From Leclercia pneumoniae (GTDB lineage Bacteria > Pseudomonadota > Gammaproteobacteria > Enterobacterales > Enterobacteriaceae), in NCBI RefSeq assembly GCF_017348915.1, contig NZ_CP071383.1, positions 1,054,001 through 1,118,000 of the forward strand: 64,000 nucleotides of DNA, written 5' to 3'. The notes under the pieces are model-generated. The model did not search any database and was not told the DNA's origin. It saw only the letters and a list, made by a program, of their open reading frames with translations. A program made the translations under genes and the position numbers. Positions 17,564 to 27,069 of this stretch are shown here, piece by piece. Within the stretch, counting starts at the first letter, position 1; each line of letters begins with the position of its first letter.

Positions 17564-18649
17564 ATGACCCAAAAACTTTCCGCCCTGGCGCTATTCGTTG
17601 CCCTCTCCCTGACGGGCTGCGCCACACAGCAATCCGCCGTCACCAAACCGGTAGCACAAACTCCCGACGCTGCGACAGCGCCCGCCCAGACCGGCGTGGT
17701 TAAACGCGAGCTGGCAGACGGGCTGTATGAAATGGTGCTCAGCCCGAAAGGCGATGCGCTCTACGTAGCCAGCGCTGAAGGCTTTAAAGACGTGCAGGGC
17801 GGGGTGGTGTACAAGCTCGAGCCCACCACGCTGAAAACCCTCGGCCGCAGCCATACCGACCTGAAAAACTTTGCACTGGCGATCTCTGACGATGGCAAAA
17901 CGGTCTATACCACCAATTCGCTGGATGGCGGCATCAGCGCTATCGACACGGCCGACGGCAAAGTGAAACAGCGCCTGCTCTTTAGCGAACGCAATAAAGA
18001 GGGGTATCCGTACGGTGCGCGTCAGGTCTTGCTGCATGAAGGCACTCTCTATATCGGCGGTGTCGCCGATCCGGCAGTGGTCTGGGTTGTGGATGCAAAA
18101 ACGCTGAAGCTGAAAAAGACCATCAAGAACGCCGGTCAGTGGGTGACAGGCCTGCTGTGGTCTGAGCAAACCGACCGTATCTATGTGGCTAACGGCGGCG
18201 GTGAGATCCTGGTGCTTAACCCGCACACCAACCGTATCGAAAAACGCTGGAAACCGCTGGGCGATAAACCGGCGTTGCTGCTGAACTTCGCTGAAGACAA
18301 GGCCACAGGCCGTCTCTTTGTCACCGACAACTCGAAAGCGAAAACCACGCTGGTGCTGGATATCCACAGCGGCAAAGTGATTAAGCAGCTGGATGTCGGC
18401 GATTCGCTGGCGGTGAAATTTAACGCCAAACGTAATGAGCTCTACATCTCCCAGCGTGAGGCAGGAAAAGTGCTAAGCCTGGATGCGACCACCTATGCGG
18501 TGAAGCAGAGCTGGGATCTGCCGCCGAACCCGAACAGCCTGCTGCTCTCTGAAGATGGCCAGACCCTGTACGTTACCGTCAAACAGCCGTTCAACAAAGA
18601 TCACTCCACCAGCGGGCCGGATAGCGTCGTCAGAATCTCTCTTAAATAA
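17564..18649 (+). CDS. YncE-like beta-propeller lipoprotein
   Basis: The product is 361 residues from the ATG at 17564, where TAAAGGA lies 8 nt upstream; the ATG three codons earlier overlaps that site. A lipoprotein signal peptide ends in LSLTGC, giving a lipidated cysteine. The rest is a series of about 40-residue blades (LSPKGDALYVASA, ISDDGKTVYTTNS, SEQTDRIYVANGGG, LLSEDGQTLYVTV), the seven-bladed YVTN/YncE propeller. E. coli yncE lies next to the TonB receptor yncD; here too a TonB receptor follows, after a terminator-like hairpin. The ligand is unknown. Confidence 0.82.
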   Translation: MTQKLSALALFVALSLTGCATQQSAVTKPVAQTPDAATAPAQTGVVKRELADGLYEMVLSPKGDALYVASAEGFKDVQGGVVYKLEPTTLKTLGRSHTDLKNFALAISDDGKTVYTTNSLDGGISAIDTADGKVKQRLLFSERNKEGYPYGARQVLLHEGTLYIGGVADPAVVWVVDAKTLKLKKTIKNAGQWVTGLLWSEQTDRIYVANGGGEILVLNPHTNRIEKRWKPLGDKPALLLNFAEDKATGRLFVTDNSKAKTTLVLDIHSGKVIKQLDVGDSLAVKFNAKRNELYISQREAGKVLSLDATTYAVKQSWDLPPNPNSLLLSEDGQTLYVTVKQPFNKDHSTSGPDSVVRISLK

Positions 18650-18657
18650 AAATAGTC

Positions 18658-18680
18658 AGGCCCGGCAACGGGCCTTTTTG
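18658..18680 (+). terminator. Rho-independent terminator/attenuator
   Basis: AGGCCCG/CGGGCCT stem with a GCAA loop and T5 lies 8 bp past the lipoprotein stop and 23 bp before the receptor start. It would reduce but need not abolish readthrough into the receptor gene. Confidence 0.75.
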
Positions 18681-18702
18681 CGCGTATTTGAACGAGTTAA
18701 CC

Positions 18703-20892
18703 ATGAACAACACCAGAAAATTAAATAAAACGTTGCTGGCGCTGGCTATTGGCGCCGTCACCCACTCCGCCTGGGCCGCCGTTGACCCCAAAGAAGAGAC
18801 CATTGTGGTGCAAGCCGCGCCAACCGGTGAGTTCAAGCCCGGCGGCGATCTGCTGGTGCCGGCCTTCCTGGATGGGCAGGTCGCCAACGGCGGACGCCTG
18901 GGGATGCTCGGCCAGCAAAACGCCATGGACGTGCCTTTCAACATCATCAGCTACACCTCCAAGCTGGTGGAAGATCAGCAGGCGCGCACCATCGGCGATG
19001 TAGTTTCTAACGACGCGGGCGTGCAGCCGCTGCAGGGCTATGGCAACTACGCGGAAAGCTTCCGCATTCGTGGCCTGAAGTTTGATGGCGATGACATGAC
19101 CTTCGGTGGCCTCTCTGGCGTGCTGCCGCGCCAGGTGGTAGACGCGCAGATGGTCGATCGTATCGAGATCTTCAAAGGTTCTAACGCCCTGATGAACGGC
19201 GCGGCCAGTTCGGGCGTGGGTGGGATGATCAACCTTGAACCCAAACACGCCGGTGACATTCCGCAGGTGAAGCTGGGGATGGATTACACCTCCGATGCGC
19301 AGATCGGTACCACCGCGGACGCAGGTCGTCGATTCGGCGACAGCGATCAGTTCGGCGCCCGCGTTAATCTGGTGCATCGCGAAGGAGATACTGCGATTGA
19401 CAACGATCGTCGTCGTACCACCCTGGCGTCTGTTGGTCTCGATTACAAAGGCGATAAGTTCCGCACCTCCGTTGACATGGGCTACCAGAAGAAAACCTTC
19501 CACGGCGGTGAAACCGGTCTGAACATTATGTATGTCGACTTTGTTCCTTCGTTACCGAAAAACGATCGCAGCTATTCGCAGAAATGGGCCTGGAGCGATG
19601 TCGAAAACGAATTCGGCATGTGGCGCAGCGAGTACGACATTAACGACAGCTGGACGGCTTACACCGAACTTGGCGCGCAGCATGCGCATGAGCTGGGTCT
19701 GTACAGCGCCCCGAGGTTGCAGGACGAGAGCGGCAACGCCACCGCCAGCCACCTGGATACCAACCGCATCAGCGACACGATGAGCGGCATGGCGGGCATT
19801 CGCGGTAACTTCGATACCGGATTTGTTTCGCACAAAGTGAACCTGGGTTATTCCGCCCAGACCAAAGAGGAAAAAACTGCCTGGAAGACGTCAAAACTTG
19901 CCGATAATCCGCTGGTCAATATCTATCACCCTTATCCGGTCAACCCGCCGGTCAGCACTAACTCTGATGGTAAAGGGGGCAATTACAGCGATCCGATCAC
20001 CAGTGGACGCACCCGTACTCAGGGCTGGCTGCTGAGCGACACGCTGGGCGTGCTGGATGACAAACTGCTTTTCACCCTTGGCGCGCGTCATCAGAAAGTG
20101 GTGGTTCGTGGCTATGACAAGCAGACCGGGCAAGAAAATCTGGCTGATAACTTCGATGGCAGCCGGTGGATCCCGGTTTACGGCATCGTCTACAAGCCGC
20201 TGCAAGAGCTTTCGCTCTACGCAAACCATACCGAGTCGCTGCAGCCGGGTAAAGCTGCGCCAAACACGGCGGTCAACTATGGTCAGAGCACCGGTATTGT
20301 TCACTCGAAGCAGAATGAAGTGGGCGTCAAAGCCGATTTTGGTCGCGTTGGTGGCTCGCTGTCGTTGTTTGAGATCACCATGCCCGTCTCGACCCTTAAC
20401 AGCGCAACGAAGGTCTATAGCCTGAATGCCGAACAGCGTAACCGCGGCGTCGAGCTGAGCGTTTTTGGCGAGCCGATGCTGGGTCTGCGTCTGAATGGCG
20501 GGGCGACCTGGCTGCAGGCAGAGCTGACGAAAACCAGTACCGGCCTGTATGAGGGCAATGATGCCATCGGCGTGCCGAACTTCTACGCCGTGCTGGGCGC
20601 AGAGTATGACATCAAGCCGGTCGAGGGGCTTACCGCGATCGCGCGCGTTAACCACTCCGGCTCACAGTATGCTAACCAGGCGAACACCAAAAAGCTGGAT
20701 AGCTACACCACGCTGGACCTTGGCGTGCGTTACCGCGTAGCGCTGAACAACAATCAGAATCAGATGACGGTACGTGCCGGCGTGGAAAACGTTACCGACG
20801 AAAACTACTGGGCAGGTGCGGACGACAGCGGCACCTATATCTACCAGGGGGAGCCGCGCACCTTTAAAGTCTCTGTTGGCTACGAGTTCTAA
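18703..20892 (+). CDS. TonB-dependent siderophore receptor
   Basis: The outer membrane receptor has 729 residues from the ATG at 18703. A signal peptide ends at SAWA. A TonB-box-like segment (ETIVVQA) near residue 27 precedes the plug domain (IGDVVSNDAGVQ...FRIRGLKFDGDDMTF, IEIFKGSNALMNG..GVGGMINLEPK). The 22-stranded barrel ends in VGYEF. It imports a ferric siderophore using TonB-ExbBD energy. The plug is of the ferrichrome/coprogen/pyoverdine receptor class (TIGR01783-like) and not YncD. The siderophore cannot be read from sequence. It follows the YncE-like lipoprotein and precedes the PhoX gene. Confidence 0.88.
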   Translation: MNNTRKLNKTLLALAIGAVTHSAWAAVDPKEETIVVQAAPTGEFKPGGDLLVPAFLDGQVANGGRLGMLGQQNAMDVPFNIISYTSKLVEDQQARTIGDVVSNDAGVQPLQGYGNYAESFRIRGLKFDGDDMTFGGLSGVLPRQVVDAQMVDRIEIFKGSNALMNGAASSGVGGMINLEPKHAGDIPQVKLGMDYTSDAQIGTTADAGRRFGDSDQFGARVNLVHREGDTAIDNDRRRTTLASVGLDYKGDKFRTSVDMGYQKKTFHGGETGLNIMYVDFVPSLPKNDRSYSQKWAWSDVENEFGMWRSEYDINDSWTAYTELGAQHAHELGLYSAPRLQDESGNATASHLDTNRISDTMSGMAGIRGNFDTGFVSHKVNLGYSAQTKEEKTAWKTSKLADNPLVNIYHPYPVNPPVSTNSDGKGGNYSDPITSGRTRTQGWLLSDTLGVLDDKLLFTLGARHQKVVVRGYDKQTGQENLADNFDGSRWIPVYGIVYKPLQELSLYANHTESLQPGKAAPNTAVNYGQSTGIVHSKQNEVGVKADFGRVGGSLSLFEITMPVSTLNSATKVYSLNAEQRNRGVELSVFGEPMLGLRLNGGATWLQAELTKTSTGLYEGNDAIGVPNFYAVLGAEYDIKPVEGLTAIARVNHSGSQYANQANTKKLDSYTTLDLGVRYRVALNNNQNQMTVRAGVENVTDENYWAGADDSGTYIYQGEPRTFKVSVGYEF

Positions 20893-21012
20893 GTTTTACT
20901 TTCGTTATCCGGGGCAGGGATGCCCCATCCTTGCGCCTGTTATAAAACTGTCATGCGGAGTTTTTATAGTGTTCCCACCGTGCTATTTTCGAGCCAATGA
21001 CAGGAAGCCATC

Positions 21013-22986
21013 GTGGGTAAACCTCTTAAGTCCGTATTTAAAAAAGAACATCGCGACGATGTCAGTAATCCCTCTACCAACCCGGCCTTTTCCAGCGTAG
21101 CGGAGATATTTCTCTCCCGCCGACGTCTTCTGCAGTTGGGTGCCGTTGCCGGAGCCGCAGCCGCGTTTCCCCTGCTGATTAAACCTGAGCAAGCCTTTGC
21201 CGCAGTTGCTACGCCCTCACCGCTGGCGAAGGCGGTCTCACTCGGCTTTACCAGCATCGCCGTGTCCACAGAGGATAGCGTCAGGGTCCCCGAAGGGTAT
21301 CTTGCGCGGCCATTCTACCGCTGGGGCGACGCTACCGGCATTCAGGGGAATATGCCCGCCTTTAAACTGGATGCCAGCAACACGGCAGAGGAGCAGGCGG
21401 TACAGGCCGGTATGCACCACGACGGCATGGCGTGGTTCAGTCTGCCGCAGAATCAAGACAACCCCACTCACGGCCTGCTGGCAATGAACCACGAGTATAT
21501 CGATAACGGCATGTTGTTCCCCGACGGCGCGGCGAACTGGAATCTTGAGAAAGCGCGCAAAGGGCAGAACGCTATGGGCGTGTCGGTCATCGAAGTGAAA
21601 AAAGGGGACAGCGGCTGGGAGGTCGTTCGCCCCTCCGGCTACGCCCGTCGCATCACGGTTAATACACCGATGCAGCTTACCGGCCCGGCGCGCCACCAGC
21701 CGTTGATGAAAACGGCAGCCGATCCGCAGGGTGAGCAGGTGCTGGGCACCATGCAAAACTGCGCCAACGGCCATACGCCATGGGGCACCTATCTCACCTG
21801 TGAAGAGAACTGGTCAGATATTTTTGTCAAAAAAGGCGAGCATAACGCGCTGGAAAAGCGCTACGGCATTAGCGATAGCGATGAGTCCTACCGCTGGAAT
21901 GAAGTCGATGACCGTTTTAACGTTGATAAAACCCCGAATGAACCTAACCGCTTTGGCTGGGTGGTCGAGATCGATCCCTATAATCCCACCTCGACACCGC
22001 GTAAACACACCGCGCTGGGCCGCTTTAAGCACGAGGGGGCCGCGGTAACGCTGGCGGCCGACGGACGGGCGGTCGTCTATATGGGTGACGATCAGAAATT
22101 CGAATATATCTATAAATTTATCTCAGAGAACAAATACGACCCGGCGAACCGCGATGCCAACATGCGTCTGCTGGAAACGGGCACGCTCTACGTGGCCCGC
22201 TTTAACGACGATGGCAGCGGCGAATGGCTCCCGCTGATCTACGGGCAGAACGGTCTGGATGCGCACAAGGGCTTTGAAAGCCAGGGCGATCTGTTAATCA
22301 AAACCCGACTGGCCGCCGATGCGGTAGGGGCGACGAAAATGGATCGTCCTGAGTGGATCGCGGTGGATCCACACAGCAGCGGTAGCGTCTATTGCACGCT
22401 GACCAATAACAGCGATCGCGGGAAAGAGGGCAAGGCGGCACCGGATGCGGCGAATCCGCGGGCGAATAACCAGTACGGCCATATTATGCACTGGCTGGAA
22501 GCCGGGAACGATCCTGCCGCCCAGGGTTTTGCCTGGGATATCCTGGTGCTGGCGGGGCGCGCCCAGAGCGACGATCCGCGCGCGAAAGGGACGATGAAAG
22601 GGGCCGAGTTCGGCAGCCCCGACGGCCTCTCCTTCGATCATCAGGGAGTGCTCTGGATCCAGACCGATGTCTCCTCCAGTACCATCAATAAGAAAGCGTA
22701 CGAAGGGATGGGCAACAACCAGATGGTGGCGACCATTCCTGGCACCAATGATTATCGACGTTTCCTGACGGGACCGCGTGGCTGTGAGATCACCGGTATC
22801 GCCTTTACGCCAGATAACCGCACGCTGTTTATCAATATTCAGCATCCGGGGGAGGGCGGGGATGATATTACCGATCCGGCTAACCCGCGCGCCGTCTCTA
22901 ACTGGCCCGATGCCAATCCGAACGGACGCCCGCGCGCCTCGACGGTGGTGATCACCAAAGCGGACGGCGGCATTATCGGATCTTAA
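21013..22986 (+). CDS. PhoX-family (DUF839) Tat-exported phosphatase-like protein
   Basis: The 657-residue protein starts with GTG (CAGGAAG upstream). A twin-arginine signal (SRRRLLQLGAVAGAAAAFPL, residues about 36-55) indicates folded export to the periplasm. The body is a DUF839/PhoX beta-propeller with conserved segments NHEYID, GTYLTCEENW, RFKHEGAAV, YMGDDQKFEYIYKF and a C-terminal RGCEITGIAFTPDNRTLFINIQHPGE. PhoX enzymes are Ca- and Fe-dependent alkaline phosphatases. Activity here is inferred from family, and no Pho box was noted. The gene is preceded by an iron receptor, which may fit the iron need of the cofactor. Confidence 0.85.
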   Translation: MGKPLKSVFKKEHRDDVSNPSTNPAFSSVAEIFLSRRRLLQLGAVAGAAAAFPLLIKPEQAFAAVATPSPLAKAVSLGFTSIAVSTEDSVRVPEGYLARPFYRWGDATGIQGNMPAFKLDASNTAEEQAVQAGMHHDGMAWFSLPQNQDNPTHGLLAMNHEYIDNGMLFPDGAANWNLEKARKGQNAMGVSVIEVKKGDSGWEVVRPSGYARRITVNTPMQLTGPARHQPLMKTAADPQGEQVLGTMQNCANGHTPWGTYLTCEENWSDIFVKKGEHNALEKRYGISDSDESYRWNEVDDRFNVDKTPNEPNRFGWVVEIDPYNPTSTPRKHTALGRFKHEGAAVTLAADGRAVVYMGDDQKFEYIYKFISENKYDPANRDANMRLLETGTLYVARFNDDGSGEWLPLIYGQNGLDAHKGFESQGDLLIKTRLAADAVGATKMDRPEWIAVDPHSSGSVYCTLTNNSDRGKEGKAAPDAANPRANNQYGHIMHWLEAGNDPAAQGFAWDILVLAGRAQSDDPRAKGTMKGAEFGSPDGLSFDHQGVLWIQTDVSSSTINKKAYEGMGNNQMVATIPGTNDYRRFLTGPRGCEITGIAFTPDNRTLFINIQHPGEGGDDITDPANPRAVSNWPDANPNGRPRASTVVITKADGGIIGS

Positions 22987-22995
22987 CCTCCGCAT

Positions 22996-23019
22996 GCCGG
23001 GCGGCGTCCGCTGCCCGGC
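22996..23019. repeat. REP-like palindrome after the PhoX gene
   Basis: GCCGGGC at 22996-23002 and GCCCGGC at 23013-23019 enclose GGCGTCCGCT, a typical REP unit, 10 bp past the stop codon. Confidence 0.65.
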
Positions 23020-23090
23020 GATTCACTTGCTCCCATCTGCCTGAAGTGTTAAAAGGTGCCCCTTCTATTAGAAAGAGACAGGGGTAGGAC

Positions 23091-24479
23091 GTGAAAGACG
23101 CGTCATCCGCTTCAGCCACTGGTGCTGCTGAAGCCTCGTCGGAACAGGCTCCGACGCTGCATCGTGGTTTGCAAAATCGCCATATTCAACTTATTGCCCT
23201 TGGGGGCGCTATCGGTACCGGCCTTTTTCTCGGTATCGGACCTGCAATTCAAATGGCCGGGCCAGCCGTACTGCTGGGCTACGCTATCGCCGGGATTATC
23301 GCCTTTCTGATCATGCGCCAACTCGGCGAGATGGTGGTGGAAGAGCCGGTATCCGGTTCCTTTGCCCACTTTGCTTATAAATACTGGGGCCCGTTCGCCG
23401 GCTTCCTCTCCGGCTGGAACTACTGGGTGATGTTTGTGCTGGTGGGCATGGCTGAGCTCACTGCGGCAGGCATCTATATGCAGTACTGGCTGCCGGACGT
23501 GCCGACCTGGATCTGGGCCGCGGGCTTCTTCATCATCATCAATGCCGTCAATCTGGTGAACGTGCGCCTGTATGGCGAAACCGAGTTCTGGTTTGCGCTG
23601 ATCAAGGTGTTGGCGATCGTCGGCATGATCGGCTTTGGCATCTGGCTGCTGTTCTCTGGTCACGGCGGGGAACGGGCATCGATCGACAACCTGTGGCAGC
23701 ACGGGGGCTTCCTGGCGACCGGCTGGAAAGGGCTGATTCTGTCGCTGGCGGTCATTATGTTCTCCTTTGGCGGGCTGGAGCTGATTGGTATCACCGCCGC
23801 TGAAGCGCAGGATCCGCACAAGAGCATCCCTAAAGCCGTAAACCAGGTGGTCTACCGTATTCTGCTGTTTTATATCGGTTCGCTGGTGGTGCTGTTGGCA
23901 CTCTATCCGTGGGTAGAGGTGAAATCGGACAGCAGCCCGTTCGTGATGATTTTCCACGATCTGAACAGCAACGTTGTGGCCTCTGCGCTGAACTTTATTA
24001 TCCTGGTCGCCTCGCTGTCGGTCTATAACAGCGGCGTTTACTCCAATAGCCGGATGTTGTTTGGTCTCTCCGTGCAGGGCAATGCGCCGAAATTCCTGAC
24101 CCGGGTCAGCCGTCGTGGCGTGCCGGTGAACTCGCTGATCCTCTCCGGGGCGATTACGTCATTGGTGGTGCTGGTTAACTACCTGTTGCCGCATGATGCC
24201 TTTGGCCTGCTGATGGCACTGGTGGTCGCTACGCTGCTGCTGAACTGGGTGATGATCTGCCTGGCACACCTGCGTTTTCGCGCGGCAATGCGCCGGAAAG
24301 GGCGTGAAACGCAGTTTAAGGCCCTGCTTTACCCGGCGGGTAACTACCTCTGTATCGCTTTCCTGGCGATGATCCTGGTGCTGATGTGCACCATGGATGG
24401 CATGCGTACTTCAGCCATTTTGTTACCGGTGTGGGTGGTGTTTTTGTTTGTGGCGTTTAAGCTGTCGCGTAAAAAGTAA
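23091..24479 (+). CDS. pheP: Phenylalanine:H+ symporter PheP
   Basis: The 462-residue protein of the amino acid/polyamine/organocation family has twelve hydrophobic segments. The sequence follows E. coli PheP closely from THRGLQNRHIQLIALGGAIGTGLFLG onward, including SGWNYWVMFVLVGMAELTAAGI. It starts with GTG at 23091. It takes up phenylalanine, and less well tyrosine, across the inner membrane. In E. coli ybdG follows directly; here about 4.8 kb with a sugar cluster separates them. A strong hairpin lies about 110 bp downstream. Confidence 0.96.
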   Translation: MKDASSASATGAAEASSEQAPTLHRGLQNRHIQLIALGGAIGTGLFLGIGPAIQMAGPAVLLGYAIAGIIAFLIMRQLGEMVVEEPVSGSFAHFAYKYWGPFAGFLSGWNYWVMFVLVGMAELTAAGIYMQYWLPDVPTWIWAAGFFIIINAVNLVNVRLYGETEFWFALIKVLAIVGMIGFGIWLLFSGHGGERASIDNLWQHGGFLATGWKGLILSLAVIMFSFGGLELIGITAAEAQDPHKSIPKAVNQVVYRILLFYIGSLVVLLALYPWVEVKSDSSPFVMIFHDLNSNVVASALNFIILVASLSVYNSGVYSNSRMLFGLSVQGNAPKFLTRVSRRGVPVNSLILSGAITSLVVLVNYLLPHDAFGLLMALVVATLLLNWVMICLAHLRFRAAMRRKGRETQFKALLYPAGNYLCIAFLAMILVLMCTMDGMRTSAILLPVWVVFLFVAFKLSRKK

Positions 24480-24591
24480 CGGCAAGGTTTAAGGGCAGTG
24501 GCAACCTAGAGTGTCATGCCGGGCACGGTGGAATCGTTCCGTTCACCTCATGTTCAGCAGAATATGGCATTACACCACCCGTGAACGTGAC

Positions 24592-24615
24592 AAGGGGGAC
24601 CGCCGGGTCCCCCTT
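24592..24615 (+). terminator. Perfect 10-bp hairpin downstream of pheP
   Basis: AAGGGGGACC and GGTCCCCCTT are perfect complements around a GCCG loop. No T-run follows, so it may stabilise or only partly terminate the pheP transcript. Confidence 0.55.
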
Positions 24616-24727
24616 ATCAATCCCCGCGGCCCCGCGACGAAATCGGTGCTTCGCCTGCGCTAGCGCATAAGAATCTTTATCGTGACCCCTCTCCCAATTC
24701 TGTTTCGATCCCCATGATCTTTCTTTT

Positions 24728-24739
24728 GTAATCGATTAC
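24728..24739. promoter_or_regulatory. LacI-family operator O1 (GTAATCGATTAC)
   Basis: A perfect 12-bp palindrome centred on CG, as LacI-family operators are. It is identical to the site at 24759-24770, 31 bp away centre to centre (about three helical turns). A weak promoter, TTGTAA (24727) and TGTAAT (24751), overlaps it. Confidence 0.8.
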
Positions 24740-24758
24740 TTTTCAATTGATGTAATTT

Positions 24759-24770
24759 GTAATCGATTAC
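24759..24770. promoter_or_regulatory. LacI-family operator O2 (GTAATCGATTAC)
   Basis: The second perfect copy, ending 20 bp before the permease start codon. Same-face spacing with O1 would allow cooperative binding by the LacI-family protein encoded at 28280. Confidence 0.8.
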
Positions 24771-24790
24771 TTTTGAGGGTGGGGCAGATC

Positions 24791-26029
24791 ATGGTGTCAA
24801 CAACTGAAAGTCGTGGAAAGGCGATAGTCCAGCACCGCATGCTGGTGCCGCGCCTGTCGCTGATGATGTTCTTACAATTTTTTATCTGGGGGAGCTGGTC
24901 AGTTACGCTCGGCCTGGTAATGACCCAGCACAATATGTCACTGCTCATCGGTGACGCATTCTCGGCGGGGCCTATTGCGTCAATCTTGTCGCCGTTTGTG
25001 CTCGGCATGTTAGTTGACCGCTTCTTCGCCTCGCAAAAAGTGATGGCGGTGATGCACCTCGCCGGGGCGGTGATCCTGGTGTTCGTCCCTGGGGCACTGG
25101 TGGCGGAAAACGGCGCGCTGTTAATTGGCCTGCTGTTTGGTTACACGCTCTGCTATATGCCTACGCTTGCCTTAACCAACAACATTGCATTCCATAGCCT
25201 GGCGAACGTCGATAAAACCTTCCCGGTGGTACGCGTGTTCGGCACCATCGGCTGGATTGTGGCGGGGATCTTTATCGGGGTGACGGGCGTCGCCTCCAGC
25301 GTCACCATCTTCCAGGTGGCGGCGGTAAGCTCCGTGCTGCTGGCGCTCTATAGCCTGACGCTGCCGCATACGCCTGCGCCCGCCAAAGGGCTGCCGGTCA
25401 AGGTGCGCGACCTCTTCTGCGCCGATGCGTTTGCGCTTCTGAAAACGCGTCACTTCTTTATTTTCTCCCTGTGCGCAATGCTGATCTCTGTACCCCTTGG
25501 TACCTACTACGCCTACACCGCGTCGTACCTGGCCGACGCCGGTATTGCCGACGTCAGTACCGCCATGTCCTTCGGACAGATGTCCGAAATCTTCTTCATG
25601 CTGGTGATCCCGCTGCTGTTCCGGCGTCTTGGGGTGAAGTACATGCTGCTGATCGGCATGCTGGCCTGGTTTGTCCGCTATGCCATGTTTGCGCTGGGGG
25701 TCAGTGAAGAGGGGCGGATCCTGCTCTATCTCGGCATTCTTCTGCACGGTGTCTGTTACGACTTCTTCTTCGTGGTGGGCTTTATCTACACCGACCGCGT
25801 GGCGGGTGAAAAGGTAAAAGGGCAGGCGCAGAGCATGATCGTGATGTTCACTTACGGTATTGGCATGCTGCTCGGCTCGCAGATCTCTGGCGCGCTTTAT
25901 AACCGCCTGGTGGCGGGTCAACCCGTGCCAGCGGCGTGGGTCACATTCTGGTGGATCCCGGCGGTAGCCGCTGCCGCGATCGCACTGATTTTCCTTGTCT
26001 CATTCAAATATGAAGATGACAAGGCGTAA
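24791..26029 (+). CDS. MFS permease, nucleoside:H+ symporter (NupG/XapB) family
   Basis: The product is 412 residues from the ATG at 24791 (GAGGGTGGGG upstream); an earlier TTG lies inside the operator region. Twelve hydrophobic segments and the family signature FLQFFIWGSWSVTLGLVM, PFVLGMLVDRFF and GTIGWIVAGIFIG are visible. NupG-like proteins carry nucleosides, but relatives in sugar clusters carry glycosides. Placed before an isomerase and a Gfo/Idh dehydrogenase, it more likely brings in a sugar, glycoside or cyclitol. It is the first gene of a LacI-controlled operon. Confidence 0.82.
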   Translation: MVSTTESRGKAIVQHRMLVPRLSLMMFLQFFIWGSWSVTLGLVMTQHNMSLLIGDAFSAGPIASILSPFVLGMLVDRFFASQKVMAVMHLAGAVILVFVPGALVAENGALLIGLLFGYTLCYMPTLALTNNIAFHSLANVDKTFPVVRVFGTIGWIVAGIFIGVTGVASSVTIFQVAAVSSVLLALYSLTLPHTPAPAKGLPVKVRDLFCADAFALLKTRHFFIFSLCAMLISVPLGTYYAYTASYLADAGIADVSTAMSFGQMSEIFFMLVIPLLFRRLGVKYMLLIGMLAWFVRYAMFALGVSEEGRILLYLGILLHGVCYDFFFVVGFIYTDRVAGEKVKGQAQSMIVMFTYGIGMLLGSQISGALYNRLVAGQPVPAAWVTFWWIPAVAAAAIALIFLVSFKYEDDKA

Positions 26030-26043
26030 TAACGGGAGGGGGT

Positions 26044-27069
26044 ATGAGGACAATTAAAGGACCGGGTATTTTTCTGTCGCAGTTCATCGGGGGGCACCCC
26101 CCCTTTAACACCCTGGACGGGCTGGCAGGCTGGGCGGCGGAGAAGGGCTACAAAGCACTGCAAATCCCCTGTAATCATCCGGCGATATTTGATGTGGCGC
26201 AGGCGGCAGCCAGCCAGACCTACTGCGATGAAATCCGCGGAAAGCTGGCCGAGTTTGGGCTGGAGGTCAGCGAGCTGTCCACGCATCTGGAAGGGCAATT
26301 GATTGCCGTTAATCCCGTCTACGATGACGCCTTTGATCACTTTGCACCACAGGCCGTGCGGGGGAATGCCGGAGCGCGTCAGGCGTGGGCGACCCAAACG
26401 CTAAAACAGGCGGCGGTGGCCTCGGCCAGACTCGGGCTCACCGCCCACGCCACCTTTTCCGGCTCGCTGGCCTGGCCGTGGATGTACCCCTGGCCGCCCC
26501 ACAACGAAGCGCGCTTCCGCGGTGCCTTCAGCGAACTGGCGCGCCGCTGGCGCCCCATTCTGGATGCGTTTGATGAGCAGGGGGTCAATGTCTGCTACGA
26601 GATCCACCCAGGGGAAGATCTGCACGATGGGGTGACCTTTGAACGCTTCCTGGCGCTGGTGGATAACCACCCGCGCTGCAACATGCTCTACGATCCCAGC
26701 CACCTGTTGTTGCAGCAGATGGACTATCTGGCCTTTATCGATCACTACCATACCCGCATCAAGGCGTTCCACGTGAAGGATGCGGAGTACCGCCCGAACG
26801 GACGCAGCGGCGTCTATGGCGGGTATCAAAGCTGGATCAACCGCGCCGGGCGCTTCCGCTCGCCGGGAGATGGGCAGGTGGATTTCAAGGGCATCTTCAG
26901 CAAGCTGACCCAGTACGATTATGACGGCTGGGCGGTGCTGGAGTGGGAGTGCTGCCTGAAGGATGGCGACACCGGCGCCCGGGAAGGCCGCGAGTTTATC
27001 TCCCGGCATATCATCCCCGTTTCGGCGCGCGCCTTTGATGATTTCGCGGCAGGAGAGAGTGATGATTAA
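26044..27069 (+). CDS. Sugar phosphate isomerase/epimerase-type TIM barrel protein
   Basis: This 341-residue xylose-isomerase-like TIM barrel has the four metal ligands of the family in order: Glu in CYEIHPGED, Asp in MLYDPSHLL, His in IKAFHVKDAEY and Glu in VLEWECC. IolE, hydroxypyruvate isomerase and the 3-keto-glycoside epimerase YcjR share this layout. Its stop overlaps the next start by 8 nt, so the two are coupled. An isomerase, epimerase or dehydratase acting on a keto-sugar made by the next enzyme is the best guess. Confidence 0.82.
   Translation: MRTIKGPGIFLSQFIGGHPPFNTLDGLAGWAAEKGYKALQIPCNHPAIFDVAQAAASQTYCDEIRGKLAEFGLEVSELSTHLEGQLIAVNPVYDDAFDHFAPQAVRGNAGARQAWATQTLKQAAVASARLGLTAHATFSGSLAWPWMYPWPPHNEARFRGAFSELARRWRPILDAFDEQGVNVCYEIHPGEDLHDGVTFERFLALVDNHPRCNMLYDPSHLLLQQMDYLAFIDHYHTRIKAFHVKDAEYRPNGRSGVYGGYQSWINRAGRFRSPGDGQVDFKGIFSKLTQYDYDGWAVLEWECCLKDGDTGAREGREFISRHIIPVSARAFDDFAAGESDD

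Larger units (their letters stand above)
24480..24790. other. Regulatory gap between pheP and the sugar cluster
   Basis: No gene is seen. It holds the pheP hairpin (24592-24615) and the twin operators with probable promoter (24727-24770). Confidence 0.6.

Noticed and set aside
18721..19503. Open frames antisense to the TonB receptor
   Set aside because: Fully contained in the receptor gene and without start signals.
23112..23957. 281-codon open frame antisense to pheP
   Set aside because: Shadow of a conserved permease; composition is atypical for a protein and no family is recognisable.
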